Below are positions 1 to 7,233 of a stretch of 9,664 nucleotides of DNA, piece after piece; the first letter of the stretch is position 1; each line of letters opens with the position of its first letter. Made by a program: the position numbers and the translations under genes. The notes beneath the pieces are model-generated. The model saw only the letters and a program-made list of their open reading frames with translations. It did no database searches and was not told the DNA's origin. Source of the stretch: an uncultured Bacteroidota bacterium (lineage in GTDB: Bacteria; Bacteroidota; Bacteroidia; 2-12-FULL-35-15); contig CAIRRW010000159.1 in the NCBI GenBank assembly GCA_903881065.1, positions 1 through 9,664 of the forward strand, read 5' to 3'.

Positions 1-114
1 ATAAAAGTAAAATACAATACAAGTTCACAACCTAATTATATCAAAATATATAGTGATTATAAATTGGATGTAAATCTTGTTGGAGATATTAATTATACCG
101 TTCATTTACAATAA
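1..114 (+). CDS. C-terminal tail of an unrecognised protein (5' truncated)
   Basis: Frame 1 is open from the window edge to a TAA at 112-114 and encodes 37 residues ending in YTVHLQ. The next gene starts 15 nt downstream on the same strand, which fits the end of a gene in the same cluster. The tail is rich in Tyr, Asn, Asp and Val with alternating polar and hydrophobic residues, as in a beta-structured exported domain, but that is only an impression. It has no T9SS sorting signature and I cannot assign a family. The main risk is that a 114-nt open frame in AT-rich DNA is not strong evidence on its own. Confidence 0.5.
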   Translation: MKVKYNTSSQPNYIKIYSDYKLDVNLVGDINYTVHLQ

Positions 115-129
115 AAGGAATTATTATTT

Positions 130-1395
130 GTGAGAAAACTTCTTTTCCTTAATTTGATTTTAATATGTAATTTTAATACAGAAGCGCAACTTCCAATTAT
201 CTTCTCAAAAGATATTTCCTCTGATTCGGCTTCTATTCATGTTGGAATAACTGGTGATGCAGGTTTTAATTCATCAGCACTAACAACACGTTTTATTTCT
301 AAATTTTATAGAGGTTCTTATATTGATCAAGATTCTAAAGATGGAGTATTAAATAGGACGAAAAATATTAACAGAATCGGTGCTGATGTAAATTATGGTG
401 CTTTTATTTCTATAAAACCTGATTCATTATTTCATAGAAAAGGAATAAGTTATTTTCTAAGTATTCGTAATAGGGAACATTTTGACACACGGTATTCTGA
501 CGATTTTTATAAAGTTGCATTTTATGGCAATGCTCAATATGCTGGGAAAACAGCTTATCTTAATAATTTTAATTTAAATTTTATTCGTTATCAGCAATTG
601 CAGATTGGTATGTATAAAGCAAAATCGGACACTACAATAAATTGGGGTATTGGATTTTCTTTTCTTACTGGTGAACAATTTACTTCTATTACTGCAAATA
701 AAGCAGAATTATATACCAGCGCTGATGGACAATACATAAACTTCAATACTTCCATGCAAGTAGCGCAATCCGATACAGCACATAAAGGAATAGGAGCTTT
801 AAACGGTTACGGCGCAAGTATTGAAATCTATTTAGAAGCTCCATTGAAAACCCGTAATAAAAAATGCAAATTCAGAGTTTCTGTTTCGGATATGGGAGTT
901 ATTCGATTCAATAAGCAAACTCTCTACCTCAATCAAGATTCTCTATTTCATTATTCAGGTTTTCAAATACATAATATTAATGATTTAAAAGATTCTACTT
1001 TCGGACATACTACAAAAGATAGTATTCAAAAAACAATAGCGCCATTTAAAAAGAAAGCCTTCAATGTTACGCTTCCTGCCACTTTAGATGTTTCGTTTGA
1101 AACAGAATTCACTAAATACTTTCATCTAAAAGAAGGAGTGAAATATATTTATAACGCTAATTACACCATGTTGCTTTATGTAAGAAGTAACTTTATAATC
1201 AATAAGGAGGTTTCACTTAATGCCACTTTCGGATATGGGGGATATGGTACTTTCAATTATGGAATAGGTGTTTTTGCTAAACTGGGTAAAGGTTTCATGT
1301 TAACTGCAGGAAGTAATAATATTGAAGGATATGTATCTCCCAAATTCGCTTCAGGGCTAGGAGCTTATGCTTCATTGACAAAAACTTTTAAATAA
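130..1395 (+). CDS. Probable outer-membrane beta-barrel protein, DUF5723-like
   Basis: The protein has 421 residues. The GTG start at 130 is preferred because it opens a classic signal peptide: MRK, then the hydrophobic stretch LLFLNLILI, with likely cleavage after TEA (about residue 19, before QLP). The rest lacks long hydrophobic helices and is rich in alternating strand-like segments with Tyr, Phe and Gly. Examples are the glycine/aromatic segment ATFGYGGYGTFNYGIGVFAK and the C-terminal GAYASLTKTFK. This is typical of an outer-membrane barrel. The segment around FRVSVSDMGVIRFNK, and the overall plan, recall the DUF5723 family of Bacteroidota outer-membrane proteins. That match is from memory and tentative. 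The gene sits 3 nt before a T9SS cargo gene, so the two are probably co-transcribed and may act together at the cell surface. Substrate and function are unknown. Confidence 0.8.
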   Translation: MRKLLFLNLILICNFNTEAQLPIIFSKDISSDSASIHVGITGDAGFNSSALTTRFISKFYRGSYIDQDSKDGVLNRTKNINRIGADVNYGAFISIKPDSLFHRKGISYFLSIRNREHFDTRYSDDFYKVAFYGNAQYAGKTAYLNNFNLNFIRYQQLQIGMYKAKSDTTINWGIGFSFLTGEQFTSITANKAELYTSADGQYINFNTSMQVAQSDTAHKGIGALNGYGASIEIYLEAPLKTRNKKCKFRVSVSDMGVIRFNKQTLYLNQDSLFHYSGFQIHNINDLKDSTFGHTTKDSIQKTIAPFKKKAFNVTLPATLDVSFETEFTKYFHLKEGVKYIYNANYTMLLYVRSNFIINKEVSLNATFGYGGYGTFNYGIGVFAKLGKGFMLTAGSNNIEGYVSPKFASGLGAYASLTKTFK

Positions 1396-1398
1396 AGG

Positions 1399-2865
1399 AT
1401 GAATAAAATTAAGGACATCTACATAGCTCTAAACTTCTTCCTATCTTTAAATAGTTTTGCACAGGTGAAATTCGAGAAAGTGTTGGGTGGTGCCGGTTAT
1501 GATTATGGATATTCTGTAATTCAGACATATGATAGAGGTTACGCGATAGCTGGTTCTACTACTAGTTATGGAAATGGAAATAGTGATGCTTATCTTCTAA
1601 AAACAGATTCAATGGGAGTTGGTTTGTGGACAAGAACTTTCGGAGGATTGAATATTGACCAAGCCTATTCTATTAAGCAGACTAAAGATTCAGGTTTAGT
1701 AATGGCAGGTTATACTAACAGTTTTGGTCATGGTGGCTATGATATGTATGTTGTTAAAATTGATAGGAATGGTGATACCGCTTGGACAAAAACTTATGGT
1801 GGTACAAATTGGGATTTTGCTTATTCAATTGACCAAACTATTGATGGCGGTTACATAATAGCTGGTGGCACGTATAGTTTTGGTAATGGTGATGAAGATT
1901 TTTATTTAATAAAAACGGATGCTGTTGGAGATACTCTTTGGACTAAAACGTATGGAGGACTTTTTCAGGACGAAGCGAAGTCTGTAAAGCAAACAAGTGA
2001 TAAAGGATATATTATTTGTGGTTATACCAAGAGTTTTGGTGCCGGTAATTCCGATATATATTATATTAAAACTGATAGCTTTGGGGTAGTTACTTGGGCC
2101 AAAACACTTGGTGACGTTGGTGAAGATAAAGGAACTTCAATAATACAAAAAATGGATGGAGGATACGCACTCTCTGGGTATGTTTATGATTCTGTTCATT
2201 TAATAAATCAGGCATATACTGTAAATATGGATGTTAACGGAGATACTCTTTGGACTCTAAAAAATGGTTCTCCAAACAATGCAGTTTCTAATTCAATTGT
2301 CCAATCACTAGATGGTGGCTTGGTTTGGGCGGGACGATTGAATATTAGTGCTGGAGATTTCTATATTTTTAAAGATGACATAAATTCAATCTATGTATTT
2401 TCAACTACTTTCGGATATTTAAATGCTCAGGAAGAAGCGTATTGTATTCAACAAACCGCTGATAAAGGTTATATTATTGTTGGAACGACCAATGGCGCAG
2501 GTTTTGGGCTGAATGATGTTTTCCTGGTAAAAACAGACAGTACAGGCTTTTCCACTGGAAGTATTGTTATTAATGTGAGTGAAATTCAAAAAAAGGAATC
2601 TGCTATTCTTATTTATCCTAATCCTGTTTCAGAAGATGCTACTATTTTTGTTCAGCTCAATACAATAGTTAACGCACCTGTATATCTTACTGTTTATAAT
2701 GAAACCGGACAAATAATACTTACTCGAAAAAACATTCAGTCATTTTTTAATAATAAGGAAGCGAAGATTCCATTAAATGTTAGCGAACTGAATTCTGGAA
2801 TTTATTTTATTCAAATTTCAACAACCGAAAACAGTTATAGCAGGAAATTTATCATTCAACATTAA
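1399..2865 (+). CDS. Secreted repeat protein with T9SS type A sorting domain
   Basis: The protein has 488 residues. An N-terminal signal peptide (about 1-22, ending NSFAQ) is followed by seven tandem repeats of about 52 residues. They begin near residues 28, 81, 133, 185, 237, 289 and 338. The consensus is roughly YGG...D.AYSI.QT.DGGYIIAG.T.SFG.G..D.Y.IKTD..GDT.WTKT. Repeats 5 to 7 are more divergent. Seven repeats of this size suggest a closed beta-propeller, which is inference. Residues about 405-488 form a T9SS type A sorting domain: YPNP at 406-409, a beta-sandwich middle, then LNSGIYFIQI and the ending KFIIQH. The protein should therefore cross the outer membrane through T9SS and be attached or released. 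The ATG lies 3 nt after the barrel gene stop. I see no catalytic motif, and a binding or adhesive role is only a guess. Confidence 0.92.
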   Translation: MNKIKDIYIALNFFLSLNSFAQVKFEKVLGGAGYDYGYSVIQTYDRGYAIAGSTTSYGNGNSDAYLLKTDSMGVGLWTRTFGGLNIDQAYSIKQTKDSGLVMAGYTNSFGHGGYDMYVVKIDRNGDTAWTKTYGGTNWDFAYSIDQTIDGGYIIAGGTYSFGNGDEDFYLIKTDAVGDTLWTKTYGGLFQDEAKSVKQTSDKGYIICGYTKSFGAGNSDIYYIKTDSFGVVTWAKTLGDVGEDKGTSIIQKMDGGYALSGYVYDSVHLINQAYTVNMDVNGDTLWTLKNGSPNNAVSNSIVQSLDGGLVWAGRLNISAGDFYIFKDDINSIYVFSTTFGYLNAQEEAYCIQQTADKGYIIVGTTNGAGFGLNDVFLVKTDSTGFSTGSIVINVSEIQKKESAILIYPNPVSEDATIFVQLNTIVNAPVYLTVYNETGQIILTRKNIQSFFNNKEAKIPLNVSELNSGIYFIQISTTENSYSRKFIIQH

Positions 2866-2874
2866 ATCTACTGA

Positions 2875-4353
2875 ATGAAATCTATTGTCAGGCATTTCAA
2901 AGATAATTCATCCTTATTTTATTACCCTACAATTATCTTTTTACTTAATGTTTTTATCAAGATATTTTATCTCAATTCGCGCGATATAGCACTCGATGAG
3001 CCATTCACTATTTATTATTCACAACAAAAAATAACTTCAATAGTTAATATGCTCTACGGGGAAAACAATCCTCCGTTTCATTTTTTCATTATGCACTATT
3101 GGATTAAATTATTTGGTATAGGTGCTTTTTCCGTGCGCTTGCCTTCACTCTTATTTAGTTCAATTTCGGCAGTTTTTATTTATAAAATAGGCAATCAATA
3201 TTTCTCAAGACTTATTGGAGTCGCAGCTTCTGTTATTTTTTCACTTTCTACAATGCAAATATTCTTTTCACACGAAGCACGAGTCTATCCTTTATTTGTA
3301 TTGCTTACTGCCATTTCTTTGTATTACTATTTATATATACTATTTGAAAAAAATAGAAAATCATCCTATTATATTTTATTCTTTTGCAACCTTATTTTAA
3401 TTTACAGTCATTTCTTCGGGTTTTTCATTCTAATAATGGAAGTAATAGGTTTATCATGTGCTTGCAATCCAAAGGGATATATCAAATCATTTTCTATATT
3501 CTTCATATTATTAGCAATTTGTTATATGCCCAATCTATATCTTTTATTTCATCGATTTACTGTATCTACTCAAAATGGGACATGGGTTGCACCGCCTGCA
3601 GTTACTGAATATTATGGTAATCTAAATCGATTCCTCAATAATAAGTATAATGCTTTGGTGTTAATAATCATAACGGAAATTTTAGTAATTCGATTAATGA
3701 TTATTAAACAATTTATAACAACAATTAATAGCATTTTTAGAAATAAAAAATTAATTATTGTATTGCTTTGGTTTCTTGTCCCATACACTATAATGTTTTT
3801 GATGTCATTTATAACCCCGATGTTTATTGATAGATATATCCTTTTTACTTCCATTCCGTTTTATATAGTCATAGCTTATTTTATAGAAGCATTAAGTTTT
3901 TCTAACCAAATAGGGAAATATGCGCTCCTATTATTTATTATATGCCAAATGATAACAGTACAGTTAAACCCTGATAATAACAGGCGATTAAAAGAAGTGG
4001 TGGAAGTAGTAAATAAAATAAAAACTAGTGATACAAAAACTCTTTTAGCGCCCGATTATGCATTTATGGGTTTCGCTTATCATTACAATATTGGTTATTT
4101 TAAAGATGCACCTAATACAATGGCCGACTTAAATAAAGACTTAATTTACCCAATCAAAACAAGCGACGACGTTATTAAACTGATTAGAAATTATTCTGGC
4201 AGTTGCATTTATATACAGGCTGGTACTGAATTTACTGACCCCTTGAATTTAATTTATAAACAGATAGCTTCAAATTATAAATATCATAAGGAATACCCTG
4301 TTTATCAAATTTATATTATCCATCAATTCTCAAATTCCCCGATTTCTGAATAA
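2875..4353 (+). CDS. GT39/GT-C family membrane glycosyltransferase
   Basis: This 492-residue polytopic inner-membrane protein has about ten hydrophobic helices spread over residues 13-362, followed by a soluble C-terminal part of about 130 residues. The first periplasmic loop carries the acidic pair D41-E42 (ALDEPFTIYY) and the NNPPFHFFIMHYWIKLFG segment (about 64-81). SVRLPS lies at 86-91, HEARVYPL at 133-140 and FIDRY at 317-321. These are hallmarks of the ArnT/PMT-like dolichyl-phosphate-mannose mannosyltransferase group, which moves a sugar from a polyprenyl-phosphate carrier to a protein or lipid on the outer face of the inner membrane. Donor and acceptor cannot be read from the sequence. 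The ATG is 9 nt after the T9SS cargo stop, so it is probably in the same transcript. A role in glycosylating exported proteins or surface lipid is plausible but inferred. Confidence 0.9.
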   Translation: MKSIVRHFKDNSSLFYYPTIIFLLNVFIKIFYLNSRDIALDEPFTIYYSQQKITSIVNMLYGENNPPFHFFIMHYWIKLFGIGAFSVRLPSLLFSSISAVFIYKIGNQYFSRLIGVAASVIFSLSTMQIFFSHEARVYPLFVLLTAISLYYYLYILFEKNRKSSYYILFFCNLILIYSHFFGFFILIMEVIGLSCACNPKGYIKSFSIFFILLAICYMPNLYLLFHRFTVSTQNGTWVAPPAVTEYYGNLNRFLNNKYNALVLIIITEILVIRLMIIKQFITTINSIFRNKKLIIVLLWFLVPYTIMFLMSFITPMFIDRYILFTSIPFYIVIAYFIEALSFSNQIGKYALLLFIICQMITVQLNPDNNRRLKEVVEVVNKIKTSDTKTLLAPDYAFMGFAYHYNIGYFKDAPNTMADLNKDLIYPIKTSDDVIKLIRNYSGSCIYIQAGTEFTDPLNLIYKQIASNYKYHKEYPVYQIYIIHQFSNSPISE

Positions 4354-4432
4354 TTTATTAAGTTTTTGGCTTTATTTATGGTTCTTAAAAAAGTGTTTGA
4401 AATAAGAGATGGTTATAATTTAGTAAGTTTAT

Positions 4433-4472
4433 AAAAAATGAAAAATCTTAAGAGCGACGCGAATACTCTTAA
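4433..4472 (-). terminator. Possible Rho-independent terminator after rsmG
   Basis: Read on the minus strand, the rsmG stop is followed immediately by a perfect 7-bp inverted repeat, TTAAGAG ... CTCTTAA (plus positions 4448-4454 and 4466-4472), with an 11-nt loop. A T-rich tract follows (plus 4433-4446 is AAAAAATGAAAAAT). The stem is AT-rich and the loop is large, so strength is uncertain. Its place at the end of a three-gene operon, between convergent genes, supports the call. Confidence 0.35.
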
Positions 4473-5144
4473 TCACATAGGTAAATAAACTACCTTTTTT
4501 GTCTCGAAGAACTCTTCCTTGAAATAATCATTTAAGTTATAAAACAGTACTCTCTTTTTAAATTCTTTAAATTCTTCTTCTAAATCTCCACCTTTTAAAT
4601 ATAAAATTCCATTTGGTAGATTATTAAATTGTTTCTTGCTCACTTTATTTTGAACCCATCGATAAAAAGTTGGAAACTCTGTAACGGCACGGCTAATGAT
4701 AAATTCAAATTTCCCTGTTACTTGTTCTGCTCTTATATGAGCAGTTTGTACATTCTTTAATTCTAATGAATTTGCAATTTCATTCACCACTTTAATCTTT
4801 TTACCAATTGAATCAATTAAGTAAAAGTTTACTGCAGGGAATAAAATAGCTAGTGGAATACCGGGAAAACCACCTCCACAGCCAACATCCATGATATTGG
4901 TGTTCTGTTTAAACTCAATTACTTTTGCTATTCCCAATGAATGTAATATGTGCTTTTCATAAAGAAAATCTATATCCTTGCGTGAAATAACATTTATCTG
5001 CGAATTCCAATGCTCATATAAATTTTGTAATTGCGTAAACTGCTGAAGTTGATTAGAAGTGATACCAGGGAAGTAATGTTTTATGATAGCTTCCCCCTTT
5101 AGTTCATCATTCAAAGAAGAAGAGGAGTTACTTGAAGTATTCAT
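4473..5144 (-). CDS. rsmG: 16S rRNA (guanine527-N7)-methyltransferase RsmG
   Basis: This 223-residue Rossmann-fold methyltransferase uses S-adenosylmethionine to methylate N7 of G527 in 16S rRNA of the small subunit. Visible family features are NLYEHWNSQINVISRKDI (about 41-58), the helix HILHSL (65-70), the SAM-binding loop DVGCGGGFPGIPLAI (86-100) with the acidic DSIGKK segment (111-116), and SRAVTEF (151-157). The C-terminal end VVYLPM is typical. The N-terminus carries a serine-rich stretch (NTSSNSSSS) that makes it slightly longer than most relatives. No internal Met offers a better start, so ATG at 5144 stands. It is the last gene of the minus-strand operon, 37 nt after the sigma factor, and needs no partner from it. 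Loss of this enzyme is known to give low-level streptomycin resistance in other bacteria. Confidence 0.97.
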   Translation of the reverse strand: MNTSSNSSSSLNDELKGEAIIKHYFPGITSNQLQQFTQLQNLYEHWNSQINVISRKDIDFLYEKHILHSLGIAKVIEFKQNTNIMDVGCGGGFPGIPLAILFPAVNFYLIDSIGKKIKVVNEIANSLELKNVQTAHIRAEQVTGKFEFIISRAVTEFPTFYRWVQNKVSKKQFNNLPNGILYLKGGDLEEEFKEFKKRVLFYNLNDYFKEEFFETKKVVYLPM

Positions 5145-5181
5145 TTGATATTTTCGTGGGACTAATAATAATACTTCGACA

Positions 5182-5835
5182 CTACGGATTATTCTTTGAA
5201 TCCTGTTTGTTTTTTTTACTATTGGTGTTTGTAATTATGTTTGCCAAAAATTCTCTTGCTCTGAAAAGTTGGGCTTTGATAGTACCTGTGGGCATATTCA
5301 TTTTAATTGAAATTTCCTCGATTGATAAATCATCGAAATATTTCATCTCAATAAGTTGTTTATAATGTGGTTTTAACTTATCGACCACTCCTCTTACCAT
5401 TTCAACATTTTGTCTTTTTACCAAATCTTCTTCAGGAGTTAAACCATGAGCTGGTAATTGAAACGTTAAAGCATGTCCTTCATCATCTTCAACATGTCTG
5501 TCTATAGATAATGTACTAAGTTTTTTCTTACGTACAAAATCTATACAGCTATTCGATGCTATCCTAAATAACCAGGTACTAAATGCAAATGTAGGAGTGT
5601 ATTTTTCTAATCGAAGAAACGCTTTTCCGAATGCTTCAATAGTTAAATCATCGGCATCATCTTCGTTCCCAACAATCTTTAAAACCATTGCATAAAGCGA
5701 TTCGCGATAACGGCTCATTAATTCGGCATAGGCTTTCTGATCTCCATTATCAAGAGCGGCACGAATCAGAATGAGGTCGTACGCACCTTTCTCGCTAAGG
5801 TTTGGTTTCGATTCCTGTCCGTCCTTTATTTCCAC
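5182..5835 (-). CDS. ECF-type sigma-70 family RNA polymerase sigma factor
   Basis: The protein has 217 residues. Region 2 spans about 25-103: the core-binding helix with AYAELMSRYRESLYAMVLKIVGN, the DADDLTIEAFGKAF motif (60-73) and FSTWLFRIASNSCIDFVRKKK (85-105), which contacts the -10-type element. An acidic linker (about 110-140) leads to region 4 (about 145-197), with LKPHYKQLIEMKYFDDLSIEEI and the helix-turn-helix MPTGTIKAQLFRAREFL. There is no region 1.1 or 3, as expected for ECF factors. The start is GTG at 5835, overlapping the upstream glycosyltransferase gene by 10 nt, and suggests translational coupling. No Met precedes region 2 closely enough to be an alternative. No anti-sigma gene lies beside it, so control may be through expression or an unlinked partner. 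The Lys/Asn-rich tail (about 203-217) is probably disordered. The regulon is unknown. Confidence 0.95.
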   Translation of the reverse strand: MEIKDGQESKPNLSEKGAYDLILIRAALDNGDQKAYAELMSRYRESLYAMVLKIVGNEDDADDLTIEAFGKAFLRLEKYTPTFAFSTWLFRIASNSCIDFVRKKKLSTLSIDRHVEDDEGHALTFQLPAHGLTPEEDLVKRQNVEMVRGVVDKLKPHYKQLIEMKYFDDLSIEEISIKMNMPTGTIKAQLFRAREFLANIITNTNSKKNKQDSKNNP

Positions 5836-6959
5836 TTATTTGTTTTATTAAACTTGTTTAATAATGTAATTAATGGATATAAAACCATTAAGACTAACTC
5901 GATGATAGGCGAAAATACTAATAAATCTTTCTCTGAAAGAAGTTTCATTGATTTATTAAAAATAAGTAGCTGTATAATTAGTCTGAGTACCAAGGAAGAT
6001 AAAACAATTATTGGCTGAAACTTAAGTATTAATAAAATGATTATTGTGGTGAAGAATAAATACTGACTTGCACTTACCATTATTAAACGGAATTTACTTC
6101 CAAATTTATATTGATTGAAAGTAGTAACATGCCTGCGTTTCTGACGTATCCATTCTTTCATTGTTTTTTTTACTCTTGATACAGTATAACTATTACTGTT
6201 TAATTCTACTTTGGTATTTTTTTCAGTTGCTGCTTCATTCACAAATAAATCATCATCACCCGACTCAATATGATAATGTGAAGCAAATCCTTTCATCTTA
6301 AAAAACAATGATTTTTTGTATGCAAGGTTTCTACCAATACCCATATATGTTCTTCTAGCTAAGGCAAAGGAGAGAAACTGCAATGCTATGAAATAAGTAT
6401 CGAAGCGAATGATTTTATTGATAAACCCTTTTTGTTTTTCGTATGCACCATAACCTAAAACAATTTCTGTTTCATCATTAAATTGCTGCATCATGTTCAT
6501 CAGCCAATCTTTACTTGTAGGCTTGCAATCGGCATCAGTAAGTAATAAATGTTCGTGTGCTGCTCCTTTTATTCCCATCATTAATGCAACTTTTTTTCCG
6601 TGCGAATGATGTTCGTTTTCTTTGATTGTTACAATCTTCAAATTACTATGTTTCTTTGCGAATTCATTCAGAATATCTCCTGTATTATCCCAAGAACAAT
6701 CGTTGACAACCACCACTTCAAATTCAGGGTATTCTTGTGAAAATATCAATGGAAGGAAATCTATTATGTTGTGGTCTTCATTTTTTGCACAGATAATAAT
6801 GGATGCAGGAGGAGAGGTAAGCGGTACTTCCTTTTTTTTGTAGAAAGCTAATCTGCTAAAGAAAAATAGATAGTACCAAAGCTGTATTAATAGAGCAAAG
6901 ACGAATACACCGAAAATAATTAATCCTACAGAAACTTCCTTAAATGTTGACCAATCCAT
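5826..6959 (-). CDS. Membrane-anchored family 2 glycosyltransferase
   Basis: This 377-residue protein has an N-terminal transmembrane helix (about 11-35), a cytosolic GT-A domain (about 50-280) and C-terminal hydrophobic helices (about 292-335 and 343-368). GT2 signatures are ASIIICAKNE (52-61), VVVVNDCSWDNT (82-93), the DXD-type metal/nucleotide-sugar motif TDADC with D142 and D144, the acceptor-side ESGDDDLF (232-239), and IRQKRRH (271-277), which stands where processive enzymes have QxxRW. The acceptor is unknown: an exopolysaccharide, lipid or cell-wall sugar are all possible. It is first in the operon with the sigma factor and rsmG, and its stop codon lies inside the start of the sigma gene. 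The ATG at 6959 is the natural start before the first membrane helix. Its promoter should lie in the 6960-7233 divergent spacer. Confidence 0.93.
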   Translation of the reverse strand: MDWSTFKEVSVGLIIFGVFVFALLIQLWYYLFFFSRLAFYKKKEVPLTSPPASIIICAKNEDHNIIDFLPLIFSQEYPEFEVVVVNDCSWDNTGDILNEFAKKHSNLKIVTIKENEHHSHGKKVALMMGIKGAAHEHLLLTDADCKPTSKDWLMNMMQQFNDETEIVLGYGAYEKQKGFINKIIRFDTYFIALQFLSFALARRTYMGIGRNLAYKKSLFFKMKGFASHYHIESGDDDLFVNEAATEKNTKVELNSNSYTVSRVKKTMKEWIRQKRRHVTTFNQYKFGSKFRLIMVSASQYLFFTTIIILLILKFQPIIVLSSLVLRLIIQLLIFNKSMKLLSEKDLLVFSPIIELVLMVLYPLITLLNKFNKTNKWK

Positions 6960-7039
6960 TACTAATTATTACGAATATTATTTGAATTACGAATTTGCCA
7001 ATTGAAATAAATCTATTTAATTCGCTTTTTATCGGAGTG

Positions 7040-7047
7040 CAAAAATA
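7040..7047 (-). promoter_or_regulatory. Candidate -7 box for the GT2-sigma-rsmG operon
   Basis: The plus strand CAAAAATA reads TATTTTTG on the minus strand and matches the Bacteroidota -7 consensus TAnnTTTG. It would give a leader of roughly 75 nt before the GT2 ATG at 6959. I see no TTG at the right distance upstream (minus strand), so the -33 element is missing or degenerate. Confidence 0.35.
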
Positions 7048-7071
7048 GATTATACTTACTATCTATTGTAG

Positions 7072-7079
7072 TATCTTTG
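7072..7079 (+). promoter_or_regulatory. Candidate distal -7 box upstream of tgt
   Basis: TATCTTTG matches TAnnTTTG on the plus strand, about 155 nt before the tgt ATG. It lies 25 bp from the minus-strand box at 7040-7047, giving a compact divergent promoter layout. No clear -33 TTG lies at the expected spacing. Confidence 0.3.
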
Positions 7080-7163
7080 GCACCTTTTATACAAAGTAAT
7101 TAACAATTTTATTTCTACGAATTACGAATAGAGGCGAATTACGAGTAGTTGAGTAATAAAGCA

Positions 7164-7199
7164 TTGATGAAATGGATAATAATACTAGGTTTAGATTTG
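7164..7199 (+). promoter_or_regulatory. Candidate proximal promoter of tgt
   Basis: TAGATTTG at 7192-7199 fits the Bacteroidota -7 consensus TAnnTTTG and is identical to the box before the permease gene at 8672-8679. A TTG at 7164-7166 could be the -33 element, but the 25-nt gap is longer than usual. Transcription would start near 7205, about 30 nt before the tgt ATG. Confidence 0.4.
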
Positions 7200-7233
7200 T
7201 AATTTGTAAAAATTAGTAATTCGAGGTACATAT

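Larger units (their letters stand above)
6968..7223. repeat. Scattered GAATTACGA-type short repeats in divergent spacer
   Basis: The 274-bp spacer between the GT2 operon and tgt has no plausible gene but repeats a short motif. ATTACGAAT occurs at 6968-6976, 6986-6994 and 7121-7129. CGAATTACGA occurs at 7118-7127 and 7135-7144, 17 bp apart. The inverse form TAATTCG occurs at 7018-7024 and 7217-7223. They lie around the promoter-like boxes of both divergent units. They could be operator sites or a dispersed AT-rich repeat common to the genome, and one window cannot tell which. Confidence 0.4.

Noticed and set aside
1399..2865. Tandem DNA repeat within the T9SS cargo gene
   Set aside because: Repetition is clear at protein level, but the DNA copies are diverged, so it is an old domain repeat and not a DNA repeat element.
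3215..3854. Three short open frames inside the GT39 gene (3215-3400, 3384-3608 on plus; 3612-3854 on minus)
   Set aside because: They overlap a well-supported membrane protein gene and encode low-complexity hydrophobic sequence with no family signal.
4479..4500. Plus-strand terminator for the GT39 gene (AGGTA / TACCT followed by six T)
   Set aside because: The stem is only 5 bp and lies inside the coding end of rsmG, where Lys and Val codons explain the sequence.
5132..5365. Plus-strand open frame opposite the sigma factor gene
   Set aside because: It is antisense to clear sigma region 4 coding sequence and has no recognisable features.
6622..6843. Plus-strand open frame opposite the GT2 gene
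   Set aside because: It is antisense to the conserved GT-A domain and looks like a shadow frame.
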